In this document: positions 1 through 5,806 of the stretch, one piece after another
Layout: every line of letters begins with the position of its first letter
Position numbering within the stretch: the stretch's first letter is position 1
NCBI GenBank assembly: GCA_023429545.1
Contig: JAEYUU010000205.1
Span: 1-5,806 of the forward strand
Reading direction: 5' to 3'
Source of the DNA: Verrucomicrobiota bacterium
Lineage (GTDB): Bacteria; Verrucomicrobiota; Verrucomicrobiia; Verrucomicrobiales; Verrucomicrobiaceae
Length of the DNA: 5,806 nt
Program-made: the position numbers and the translations under genes
The notes under the pieces: model-generated
What the model was told of the DNA's origin: nothing
Seen by the model: the letters and a program-made list of their open reading frames with translations, nothing else
Databases searched by the model: none

Positions 1-1611
1 GTTCAAATCCAAAGCCAGCCAAGGGGTAAGGTGGAGATTGAGTTCATGTTTGGAGATCAAGGCGGCCACTGGAAGGGTGGCTGGCGCAGGGTTCGCGAGC
101 CGTCGGTAGATCTCCCAGTAGGCGCCAAGCGTACGACCCTCGTGATAGCTGCGATAAACGCGCTCGCGCCCAACCGTGGCCATGCGATCCTGCAGTTCCT
201 TGCTGCTCATGAGCGCAACGAGCGCGCTGGCGATCTGATCCGGGTCGCCTATCTCCGTCACCGCACCGCAAACGCCGAGCGGTGGATTCTCCGCGGGCTG
301 GCCTTCCACCAGTTCACGGCATGCGCCCACGTCCGTGGAGACAATTGGCACGCCGCAGGCCATGGCTTCAAGCATCACGAAAGGAAGACCTTCACTCACA
401 CTGGTGAGCACCATCACATCCATGAGCGGGAGGATTTCATCACGCTGACGCAGGCCAAGAAAATGCACCTGCGCCTCCAGTCCGAGCTGAGCAGTGAGCG
501 CCACGCATTCGCGAGCATACTCCGGATCCTCTTCAAGTGGCCCGGCCAGCAGGAACTGGACATCCGGCAGCGAGTCACACACCCGGCGCGCGGCTCTGAG
601 CAAGGTCTTGATGTCCTTGATGGGGACGATGCGTCCCAGGAATCCGACCACGCGGCTGTCCGGGTTGGACTGGCGACGTTCACGCCGCTGCTGGTAGATG
701 GGCTCGCAGGACTCCACGGCAATGCCATTGGGCACGACGACGATCTTCGATGCCTCAGCGCCAAAGTGATGCTGGATGAAGGCGTTTCTGTTGAACAGGG
801 ACACCACTTGGGAGGAGCGGTGGTAGCACCAGCGCGCCAGCACGTCGAAGAATCCCGCCCAACCCTGGCGTAGACTGCCCAGGGGCTCAACCAGGGAAGG
901 GCGGAGCACAGGCGCGTCGGGAATCCACGAGGAACGCCAGATGTCCTGAATGCGTTCGCGAAGGTAGATGCCGTGCTCGCTCAGCAGCAGGGGCGCATGG
1001 TGCTGGCGTGATGCGAGAGTAGCAAGGAACCCCGCATAGCCCGTGCATGCGGTATGATACACCAGGGCTCTGGGGACGCGTGGGAGGGCATGCATCAACT
1101 TCCACAACGGCTCCACCAGGTAGCGCGCCGTCCAGAAGAAGTGCAGGAAGGATTCATCCGGCGCGTACCGCTCGTACACCTCCTGCAGCACCGCCCAGGT
1201 CTGCGGCGCGTGGTAAAAGTCATCGAAACTCAACTGCGGATGGCGCGTGATGTGGTCAAGCAACGGATCCAATCGATCAAGCTCCTGTGGATCCCCGTGG
1301 GGAGCGTGCACAAACACCTTCCGCAAGGACTCATAAAACGGGCTCCACGATGTTGGCACTCTCCTCCTGGAAGGGGATGGCGCCGCATCGAAAAGGTACA
1401 ACTCCTCCAACACCGTCACGTTTGCGGGGAGTTCGTACTTGTAGGTAGCGCCCGCCTCCTTCTGTCCGCCGATGTAGAAGATGGCAAATTTCGTCTGCGG
1501 CATCGCCGTGATGATCTGATGCACCCATGTGGAGACGCCGCCGGACACGTAGGGATACGTGCCTTCCAGGAGGAGGCAGACGTCGGCCCGTGCTATTTCC
1601 TGAACTTTCAT
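1..1611 (-). CDS. pelF: PelF-like GT4 glycosyltransferase, 3' end beyond window
   Basis: Cytosolic glycosyltransferase that would polymerise the Pel backbone from a UDP-amino sugar. The frame is open for 537 codons from ATG 1611 to base 1 with no stop, so the 3' end is missing. Residues about 9-230 match the PelF-specific N-terminal region, with LLEGTYPYVSGGVSTWVHQI at 13-32 and SEHGIYLRER at 211-220. Residues about 285-505 form a GT-B fold C-terminal domain of family GT4: VVPNGI at 292-297, GFLGRIVPIKD at 323-333, and the E-x7-E motif E407/E415 in SEGLPFVMLEAMACGVP. ATG 1611 is the first start after an in-frame stop at 1651-1653, and no clear Shine-Dalgarno precedes it. Pseudomonas PelF is about 507 residues, so the roughly 30 residues after position 505 are an extension, starting with a Pro/Ala linker. 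A generic GT4 enzyme is the alternative, but the N-terminal motifs and the pelD-pelE context make PelF very likely. Confidence 0.93.
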   Translation of the reverse strand, partial: MKVQEIARADVCLLLEGTYPYVSGGVSTWVHQIITAMPQTKFAIFYIGGQKEAGATYKYELPANVTVLEELYLFDAAPSPSRRRVPTSWSPFYESLRKVFVHAPHGDPQELDRLDPLLDHITRHPQLSFDDFYHAPQTWAVLQEVYERYAPDESFLHFFWTARYLVEPLWKLMHALPRVPRALVYHTACTGYAGFLATLASRQHHAPLLLSEHGIYLRERIQDIWRSSWIPDAPVLRPSLVEPLGSLRQGWAGFFDVLARWCYHRSSQVVSLFNRNAFIQHHFGAEASKIVVVPNGIAVESCEPIYQQRRERRQSNPDSRVVGFLGRIVPIKDIKTLLRAARRVCDSLPDVQFLLAGPLEEDPEYARECVALTAQLGLEAQVHFLGLRQRDEILPLMDVMVLTSVSEGLPFVMLEAMACGVPIVSTDVGACRELVEGQPAENPPLGVCGAVTEIGDPDQIASALVALMSSKELQDRMATVGRERVYRSYHEGRTLGAYWEIYRRLANPAPATLPVAALISKHELNLHLTPWLALDLN

Positions 1612-1627
1612 GACGTGGCTGGAAGTC
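1612..1627 (-). other. 16-nt pelE-pelF spacer without a Shine-Dalgarno
   Basis: The bases between the pelE TGA (1630-1628) and the pelF ATG (1611) read GACTTCCAGCCACGTC on the coding strand. No GGAG or GAGG core is present, so pelF translation probably depends on ribosomes arriving from pelE or on another recognition mode. Confidence 0.6.
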
Positions 1628-2362
1628 TCAGCTGACCTGATAGCTGGCGCTCACTGGTGGAGGGAGATTCAGAATGGCGGTGACGTGGGCAATCTCTGCA
1701 GCCAAGTCCTCGTGCAACGGACTTCCCGCAGGGAGCCGCGCATGCAGGGTTTGCGCGATGGCTGGCTGCTTGAGGTGAAGTGAGTATTTTGCTGCGATGT
1801 ACAGGGCGCGAGGATGATCCAGTTCTGCCAGCACGGGCGACAATTGCTCATTCATGCGGGCCACGATGGAAAGGTGTTCGGATTGCGGAGTCAGGGGCGA
1901 GTTCAGCATCGCCAGACCACACTCGACGAATGAAGCAAGCATGGCGGGAGAACCCTGCGCCGCTTTTTTTGAGAGACTCTGGAACCGATCCTGCAGCCTC
2001 GACTGTCCCTCCTGCAGCACACACTGCGCGTGGAGCTGGAGTTCTGGATCGTTGCTTGTGAGCTGCCGCCGCAGAATGGGGAAGGCGTGTGCAACCGGCA
2101 GATGGCGCATGCCAATGATCAAAGGGCGCAGTTCTGAATCACCCAAGGTGCGACAGAGGCGGGCGAGGGGAGCGAGTTCCGCTGTCGACGGCAGACGCAG
2201 GGTATCACCCCGCAGGAGAGGATTGCCCAGCCGGATTTCACCGAGGTCAATATGCCGCCGCGGGATGCAGCTGAACATCACCACCGTCACGAGAAGTGGC
2301 AGGCAGAGGATGGCCAGCCAGAGAGCCGGATGCCACTCAGTACTGGAAAAGGGCGCAATCAT
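1628..2362 (-). CDS. pelE: PelE-like inner-membrane protein
   Basis: Predicted 244-residue membrane-anchored protein of the Pel synthase complex. A single hydrophobic segment lies at about residues 13-32, followed by positively charged PRRH at 34-37, which suggests that the rest is cytosolic. The remainder is mostly amphipathic helices in a HEAT/TPR-like pattern, for example AFPILRRQL at 93-101, then 105-130, and LDHPRALYIAAKYSLHLKQP at 181-200. The start ATG 2362 overlaps the pelD stop as ATGA, so the two are probably translationally coupled; no separate Shine-Dalgarno is visible. Pseudomonas PelE is about 329 residues with two membrane segments and TPRs, so this protein is short. Sequence alone would not identify it. 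The call rests on topology, helical repeats and its place between pelD and pelF. An A7 run on the coding strand lies at codons 131-133. Confidence 0.78.
   Translation of the reverse strand: MIAPFSSTEWHPALWLAILCLPLLVTVVMFSCIPRRHIDLGEIRLGNPLLRGDTLRLPSTAELAPLARLCRTLGDSELRPLIIGMRHLPVAHAFPILRRQLTSNDPELQLHAQCVLQEGQSRLQDRFQSLSKKAAQGSPAMLASFVECGLAMLNSPLTPQSEHLSIVARMNEQLSPVLAELDHPRALYIAAKYSLHLKQPAIAQTLHARLPAGSPLHEDLAAEIAHVTAILNLPPPVSASYQVS
1964..1970 (-). other. A7 homopolymer run (possible slippage site) in pelE
   Basis: Seven T on the plus strand give A7 on the coding strand, read in frame as TCA AAA AAA GCG (Ser131-Lys132-Lys133-Ala134). This has the A-AAA-AAA form of a slippery heptamer in otherwise GC-rich coding sequence. 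Slippage is possible but not shown. Confidence 0.3.
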
Positions 2363-3615
2363 GATGGCTGCTGCAGCAGATGCCAGAGAGCCTCGGAGGA
2401 GCCTTCCCCCGAGACCGTGTAGTGCGTGGTGCGCGCTCCCGGAATGGCCTGCGAGATCGTGCGTGTCAGATTCACCGCTTCCGCGTGGCCGGAGAACGGC
2501 AGCAGGATCGCGAACGCAGGGTCGCCGGCAAATCGCGTGGTGATGGCGGTGGCAGGGAGCAGGTCCGATTTTCTTGGAAGCTTGCCGGAGGCCGGTGGCT
2601 GTACACGCAACACAACGGAGGGAAGGTGATGTGTCTCATCCGCGTTCACGGCCTCGGATAGAAGCGTGTAAAAATCCTGATGGCTCACCTCGCGGTCCTT
2701 CTCAGCATGGCGGGCGAAGTCCTGCCGCAGTGCCGCCAGAGCGGATGCCCATGAAATGACGAGCTCCACCCGTGCGAGATTCTGCAGGGTGTAGCTCTCC
2801 AAGGGCATGTCCTGAATCAGGAGGACGCAGGAACGCCCCGCGGGGTCCACCCACGGGAAGGCAACGAGGAAAGGCTGCGCCTCGGTGAGCGCGGTGGCAT
2901 CCGGCACGCTGGCGAGCGTTTGTGCCATCAGCGCCCTTTCCGCGAGGGGCGTCTCTGCCAGGAGCAACAACTCCGCAAGCGGCGGCGTGGGATGGATGGA
3001 TGCCAGTTGTCGCAGCGAGGGACCGGTCACCAAATAGATCGCGGCACTCGTGAGGCCCGTGGTGCGGTGCAAGGTGTGGAGAAGTTGTGTGCCGAACGCC
3101 TCCTGCGGTTGGGCAAAGATGCGGGCGAGCTCTTCATCGAGCGTGGACAGCGGTGCATTGAACAACGCGAGCTGTTGCTGGAGCTGGTGGCGCGTCTCAT
3201 CCACCACGTGGAGCTGGCTGCGCAGTCGCAGGTTTTCCTCCCGCAAGCGCGCAGAATCTCTGGTAAGTGTCCGCCTGCTGTTGTCGAGGATGCTGCCGGC
3301 CTCACCTGCCACGGCACCCGCGATGACCAGTGCCATGAAGTGGTAGGAATGAAGATGCAGCACTTCAGGAATTGTCATTCCCGCTGTACGCGCTTCTGCC
3401 ATGGCCACGCCGGCACTGGTGACGAGACCGGTGAAGAGTCCGGCAATGAAGCCGTAGCGGATGCCGATGAGCACAGAAGGGATGAGCCACGGCGTGGGAT
3501 TCAGACTCAGCCAGCCGGGATTTGCGCGATCGAGCAGGTAGTTCGCAACGGCCAGCAGCAGGCACAGCACGATGAAATCTCGCGCCGCCTTGCCCAAGCC
3601 GCCTGTTGCATCCAT
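2359..3615 (-). CDS. pelD: PelD-like c-di-GMP receptor (TM, GAF, degenerate GGDEF)
   Basis: Inner-membrane receptor that would activate Pel polymerisation when it binds c-di-GMP. The 418 residues show hydrophobic segments at about 13-28, 42-58, 56-73 and 92-108, fitting the four-helix PelD N-terminus. A heptad-rich coiled coil follows at about 118-150, then a GAF-like domain at about 158-296. The C-terminal domain (about 310-415) resembles a GGDEF fold that has lost its active site: RFAGDPAFAILLP at 361-373 sits where an active cyclase would carry R-x-GGDEF-x-x-LLP. RKSD at 348-351 is the candidate RxxD c-di-GMP inhibitory-site motif, with R385 a possible further ligand. The length is close to that of Pseudomonas PelD (about 455). 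ATG 3615 is the only plausible start after the upstream stop in the same frame, and it lacks a Shine-Dalgarno. A generic GAF sensor protein is the alternative, but the domain order and neighbours favour PelD. Confidence 0.9.
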   Translation of the reverse strand: MDATGGLGKAARDFIVLCLLLAVANYLLDRANPGWLSLNPTPWLIPSVLIGIRYGFIAGLFTGLVTSAGVAMAEARTAGMTIPEVLHLHSYHFMALVIAGAVAGEAGSILDNSRRTLTRDSARLREENLRLRSQLHVVDETRHQLQQQLALFNAPLSTLDEELARIFAQPQEAFGTQLLHTLHRTTGLTSAAIYLVTGPSLRQLASIHPTPPLAELLLLAETPLAERALMAQTLASVPDATALTEAQPFLVAFPWVDPAGRSCVLLIQDMPLESYTLQNLARVELVISWASALAALRQDFARHAEKDREVSHQDFYTLLSEAVNADETHHLPSVVLRVQPPASGKLPRKSDLLPATAITTRFAGDPAFAILLPFSGHAEAVNLTRTISQAIPGARTTHYTVSGEGSSEALWHLLQQPS

Positions 3616-3666
3616 GGAAACGTGAAGTGTTGGTGTGTGTGGGCTGATGCGGTGAAATGAATGAGG
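3616..3666 (-). other. 51-nt pelA-pelD spacer with a C/A-rich tract
   Basis: This is the longest non-coding gap in the window. On the coding strand it holds a purine-poor tract, CCCACACACACCAACAC (3643-3627), likely to be unstructured, and no Shine-Dalgarno before the pelD ATG. I see no hairpin terminator and no convincing -35/-10 pair. The hydrolase stop TAA (3669-3667) is in the same frame as pelD, and the 17 codons between them contain no stop. Confidence 0.55.
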
Positions 3667-4626
3667 TTACTGGCAGACCTCCTCGTCGAGTGTCGGAGCC
3701 CTGCCGTCCGGCTGGAAGTGCGGATTGCCCTGCAAGTCGGGCGTGCCGACGAAGGGAATGCAGCCCTGCGCTTCGATGCGGCGGGCTGTGGTGCGTGCGA
3801 GCACCGCGTTGTTCGGCGCCACGTAATCCACCACGAACACGGGGAGTCCGAGACGCTTGACCTGCGCCACGCGTGCCAGCAGCCATCTGGCATCTTCTGG
3901 AGAGACAGCGCGGTATCTCTGCCGAGTGCCATCCCAGGTCTGGTAGAGGCTCTCCACAAGCACAGCATCCGCCTGTCTTGCCACATCGGGGAGGAGATCG
4001 AATCCACGGTTCAGCACCAGCCGCTTTTCAGGATGGCGCTTTTTGAGCTGCTGGATGGCATACACCAGCGAGCTTCTGCATGCCTCGGCCTTTTCGGGAT
4101 GTGCGCGACTGATGAGCTGCACGCTGTCCAAGGTATCGAGGAAGAGGCCGTCGAATCCGCGCTTGAATGCAGGGTTCGCCAATGCCTCCAGCACCCATGG
4201 AAGCCAGGCTGGATGCGTGATGTCCAGCACGGAGGAGTTCCAGTTGGTGTTTTCCGTGATGATGGGGATGCCGCGGTTCCTGGCGGCCTCCGCTTCACGG
4301 CTGCCCGGCTGCACCTCGACCATTGAGGCATAGGCAAGCATGGTGCAGCCGTCCTTTTTCAGTGATGGTATTTCCACCTGTGCGGTCACGGCAACAATGC
4401 ACAAATCATGACTGCGCAGCACGGTGCTGTCTGGAATGAGGGAGTAGTCGATGCAAAAGCGTGTCTGCTCCGGTGTCCATGGAGGTGGCGAGTCTGAAGA
4501 TGGCTGCTGCCCAAAGGCAGTCGTGCCTGCCAGTGCGGCAAGCATGGCGCCCCACCACGATGGACGGATCACGAACGGAAAGAATCTTAAGAGATGCATG
4601 ATCAAGTCGCGTTGGGGGGACATCAT
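3667..4626 (-). CDS. pelA: Secreted GH114-type glycoside hydrolase, PelA hydrolase domain only
   Basis: Predicted periplasmic endo-alpha-1,4-polygalactosaminidase-like hydrolase acting on Pel. The start chosen is ATG 4626, giving 319 residues. It overlaps the upstream TAA as TAATG and has GAGG (4640-4637) 10 nt upstream. ATG 4623 or ATG 4599 (MHLLRFFPF) are alternatives, and the last gives the cleanest signal peptide. The hydrophobic stretch GAMLAALAGTTAFG is at about 26-39, with likely cleavage before QQ. A TIM-barrel-like domain fills the rest. GFDGLFLDTLDS at 157-168 carries D164/D167, LVESLY at 223-228 carries E225, and VFVVDY is at 263-268. These match the GH114/PelA acidic positions; in Pseudomonas PelA, D160 and E218 are the corresponding ones by my reading. 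Pseudomonas PelA is about 948 residues and adds a deacetylase. Here the protein ends right after the hydrolase domain, at a clean stop. A standalone GH114-like protein of other function is the alternative. Confidence 0.82.
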   Translation of the reverse strand: MMSPQRDLIMHLLRFFPFVIRPSWWGAMLAALAGTTAFGQQPSSDSPPPWTPEQTRFCIDYSLIPDSTVLRSHDLCIVAVTAQVEIPSLKKDGCTMLAYASMVEVQPGSREAEAARNRGIPIITENTNWNSSVLDITHPAWLPWVLEALANPAFKRGFDGLFLDTLDSVQLISRAHPEKAEACRSSLVYAIQQLKKRHPEKRLVLNRGFDLLPDVARQADAVLVESLYQTWDGTRQRYRAVSPEDARWLLARVAQVKRLGLPVFVVDYVAPNNAVLARTTARRIEAQGCIPFVGTPDLQGNPHFQPDGRAPTLDEEVCQ

Positions 4627-5806
4627 TAGAAACTGACCTCGGCGCCGAGGGAGGCCTGCCACACACCGTCTCCCGAATCAGCGCCCAGTCCGTCCGAGTC
4701 ATGGCGGAGATCGAGGTAGAGCATGGCCTGATCGCTCAGCCAGTATTCGAGACCTGTGGACACGGTGTACTCCCAAGCCTTGTCCGCAAAGTCGCGATAC
4801 ACACCGCCTTCCAGGTACACACTCCAGGTGGTGTCGATGCGTTTGCTGATGCTGGCCTGGATGCCGTGGCGGTTCGTCTCTGGATCCACCAGGCTGTCGA
4901 AAATCTCCCGGCCATAGTTCGCGGCAACCGCCTTTCGGAGCTCTTCACCGGAGGCAAGCGCGCGGCGCACCTGCTCCGGCGTGCCCAATTCGCGAGTGAC
5001 GCTGTTGGGCAATGTCGATTCCGCGTTGAACCGCGAGTAGGTTCCCGCGTAGCCGATGGCAACCTCCGGGCGCTTGCGCGTTTCCGTCAGCAAGATGTAG
5101 TCAATGGAACCGCTGATGCCATAACTGCTGCCGAGGTCTTCGCCATCCACGTGAATCAGGCTCGCATAGGTCTGGCCATTGTAACGCACGCGCGGATGCA
5201 GATAACCTTCTGCGGTGAACTCCACGCGGTCTTCGCGACCGTTGAGAAGCTGGAGTGGCAGACCGTAGTCCGCGCGGGCGTTCCCCGTGTAGGTCAGTGA
5301 CCATGCCACGCTTGCCCAGCCCACGCCGCTGTTGGGGAACCGCCCCACGCGCGCTCCGTAGATTACATCTTCTTCGGAGCCGCCGGCGGATAGTTCCGCG
5401 AAATAGCCGCCACGAAATCTCCGCTGTACGGCCACGGCACCTTCCAGAAAGTCCGCACTGCCTTCCCTAAGGAAATTGCGCGCATCGTCGAGGCGAACGG
5501 AATCCTGCCGCGCATTCACGATGACACGCCACTGGTTCCACCAGGAGGTGGTGTAGGCCAGTGATTGCGTATAGCGGGTGCCGTCACTCTCGTTGAGGAT
5601 GGAGGTCCCGGCGCTGAGCGTGGGCTTCAACAAGGGTAGCAGTCCGCGGCGGTCCCACGTGGCGCTCCATTTCTCCCCGGGTTCGAAGCCAGGTGAATTG
5701 ATGACATCATTGTAGGCGACGAGGGCTTCCTCCCATTCCCCCAGACGATGGTGTGCCGAGGCGATGCCGGCCTGCCCTGAGAAGGCGCTGTTCGCGGGAT
5801 CCAGAC
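4626..5806 (-). CDS. pelB: PelB-like outer-membrane porin, C-terminal part (TPR then beta-barrel)
   Basis: This would be the outer-membrane export channel for the polysaccharide. The frame is open from the right edge (first full codon ends at 5804) through 392 residues to TAA at 4628-4626; the 5' part lies outside the window. Visible residues about 4-38 form a TPR unit, with HRLGEWEEALVAYNDVI at 19-35. A short linker leads to a long series of alternating aromatic/polar strands, from about residue 58 to the end, closing with SLGAEVSF. The terminal Phe is typical of proteins inserted by the Bam machinery. About 50 residues near 262-313 look helical rather than strand-like and interrupt the barrel. 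A periplasmic TPR superhelix followed by a C-terminal barrel is the PelB plan (about 1190 residues in Pseudomonas). BcsC- or PgaA-type porins share it, so the PelB call depends on the downstream pelD, pelE and pelF. No start codon is visible; an internal TTG at 5633 is not the start. Confidence 0.82.
   Translation of the reverse strand, partial: LDPANSAFSGQAGIASAHHRLGEWEEALVAYNDVINSPGFEPGEKWSATWDRRGLLPLLKPTLSAGTSILNESDGTRYTQSLAYTTSWWNQWRVIVNARQDSVRLDDARNFLREGSADFLEGAVAVQRRFRGGYFAELSAGGSEEDVIYGARVGRFPNSGVGWASVAWSLTYTGNARADYGLPLQLLNGREDRVEFTAEGYLHPRVRYNGQTYASLIHVDGEDLGSSYGISGSIDYILLTETRKRPEVAIGYAGTYSRFNAESTLPNSVTRELGTPEQVRRALASGEELRKAVAANYGREIFDSLVDPETNRHGIQASISKRIDTTWSVYLEGGVYRDFADKAWEYTVSTGLEYWLSDQAMLYLDLRHDSDGLGADSGDGVWQASLGAEVSF
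4637..4650 (-). promoter_or_regulatory. 14-bp palindrome embedding the Shine-Dalgarno of the hydrolase gene
   Basis: CCTCGGCGCCGAGG is a perfect inverted repeat in the last codons of the pelB-like gene (Leu-Gly-Ala-Glu). In mRNA it could fold as a 5-bp GC-rich stem with a GCGC loop. The GAGG in its 3' arm (4640-4637) is the only good Shine-Dalgarno I see in the window, 10 nt before ATG 4626. The hairpin would hide it until a ribosome finishing pelB opens it. The function is inferred. Confidence 0.4.

Noticed and set aside
31..873. 280-codon plus-strand open frame opposite pelF
   Set aside because: It is the exact codon-register mirror of pelF in GC-rich DNA, with no recognisable domain and a His/Arg-rich composition. 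pelF on the other strand has clear catalytic motifs.
2368..2379. 12-bp palindrome CTGCTGCAGCAG just upstream of the pelE start
   Set aside because: It encodes Leu-Leu-Gln-Gln at the end of pelD, forms at most a 4-bp stem, and carries no Shine-Dalgarno; it is best explained by codon composition.
1854..2543. 229-codon plus-strand frame, plus a 193-codon one at 1054-1635
   Set aside because: Arg- and Ser-rich or motif-free translations opposite well-supported genes, without a Shine-Dalgarno or conserved features.
2920..3660. 246-codon plus-strand open frame opposite pelD
   Set aside because: It overlaps the pelD membrane, coiled-coil and GAF regions in antisense, shows no family motif, and ends within the spacer; a shadow frame.
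4627..4662. Upstream ATG 4662 as the hydrolase start
   Set aside because: It would add 12 Arg/Gly-rich residues in front of the signal peptide and overlap the pelB-like gene by 37 bases. The TAATG start at 4626 has the Shine-Dalgarno at proper spacing.
1..5806. Search for a new defence, mobile or RNA system
   Set aside because: I saw no repeat array, integrase, transposase, toxin-antitoxin pair or structured RNA. All the DNA is accounted for by one compact exopolysaccharide operon.

Overview
The window holds five consecutive genes, all on the minus strand and packed tightly from right to left. I read it as the middle of a Pel-type exopolysaccharide biosynthesis and export operon. In transcription order it contains the C-terminal half of a PelB-like outer-membrane porin (cut by the right edge), a secreted PelA-like protein with only the glycoside-hydrolase domain, the inner-membrane c-di-GMP receptor PelD, the small membrane protein PelE, and the cytosolic glycosyltransferase PelF (cut by the left edge). 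No database search was possible. Assignments rest on motifs, membrane topology, size and gene order.

Layout: 5806-4626 is one terminal TPR unit followed by a beta-barrel ending in Phe. Its stop overlaps the start of the hydrolase gene (4626-3667) as TAATG. A 51-nt spacer follows, then pelD (3615-2359), whose stop overlaps the pelE start as ATGA. pelE (2362-1628) is separated by 16 nt from pelF (1611 to beyond base 1). pelF has no stop in the window; its frame is open over all 537 codons to the left edge. I see no promoter, terminator, RNA gene, mobile element or CRISPR array, and no stretch over 300 bases lacks a gene.

How the genes would work together (known from Pseudomonas Pel, inferred here): PelD binds c-di-GMP and sits with PelE and the transporter PelG in the inner membrane. 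PelG would be expected just left of the window. PelF polymerises the sugar in the cytosol. PelA-type enzymes trim and deacetylate the polymer in the periplasm, and PelB exports it through the outer membrane. The cluster departs from the Pseudomonas layout: the PelA equivalent has no deacetylase part, no pelC lies between the pelB-like and pelA-like genes, and PelE is short with one visible membrane segment.

Organism: the beta-barrel porin and the signal peptide on the hydrolase point to a Gram-negative cell envelope. The DNA is GC-rich. Most starts lack a clear Shine-Dalgarno, and the gene order is not that of Pseudomonas. A non-proteobacterial diderm, for example Verrucomicrobiota, would fit, but this is a weak guess. 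The main points of interest are the minimal PelA, the missing pelC, and a perfect palindrome that embeds the only good Shine-Dalgarno in the window.
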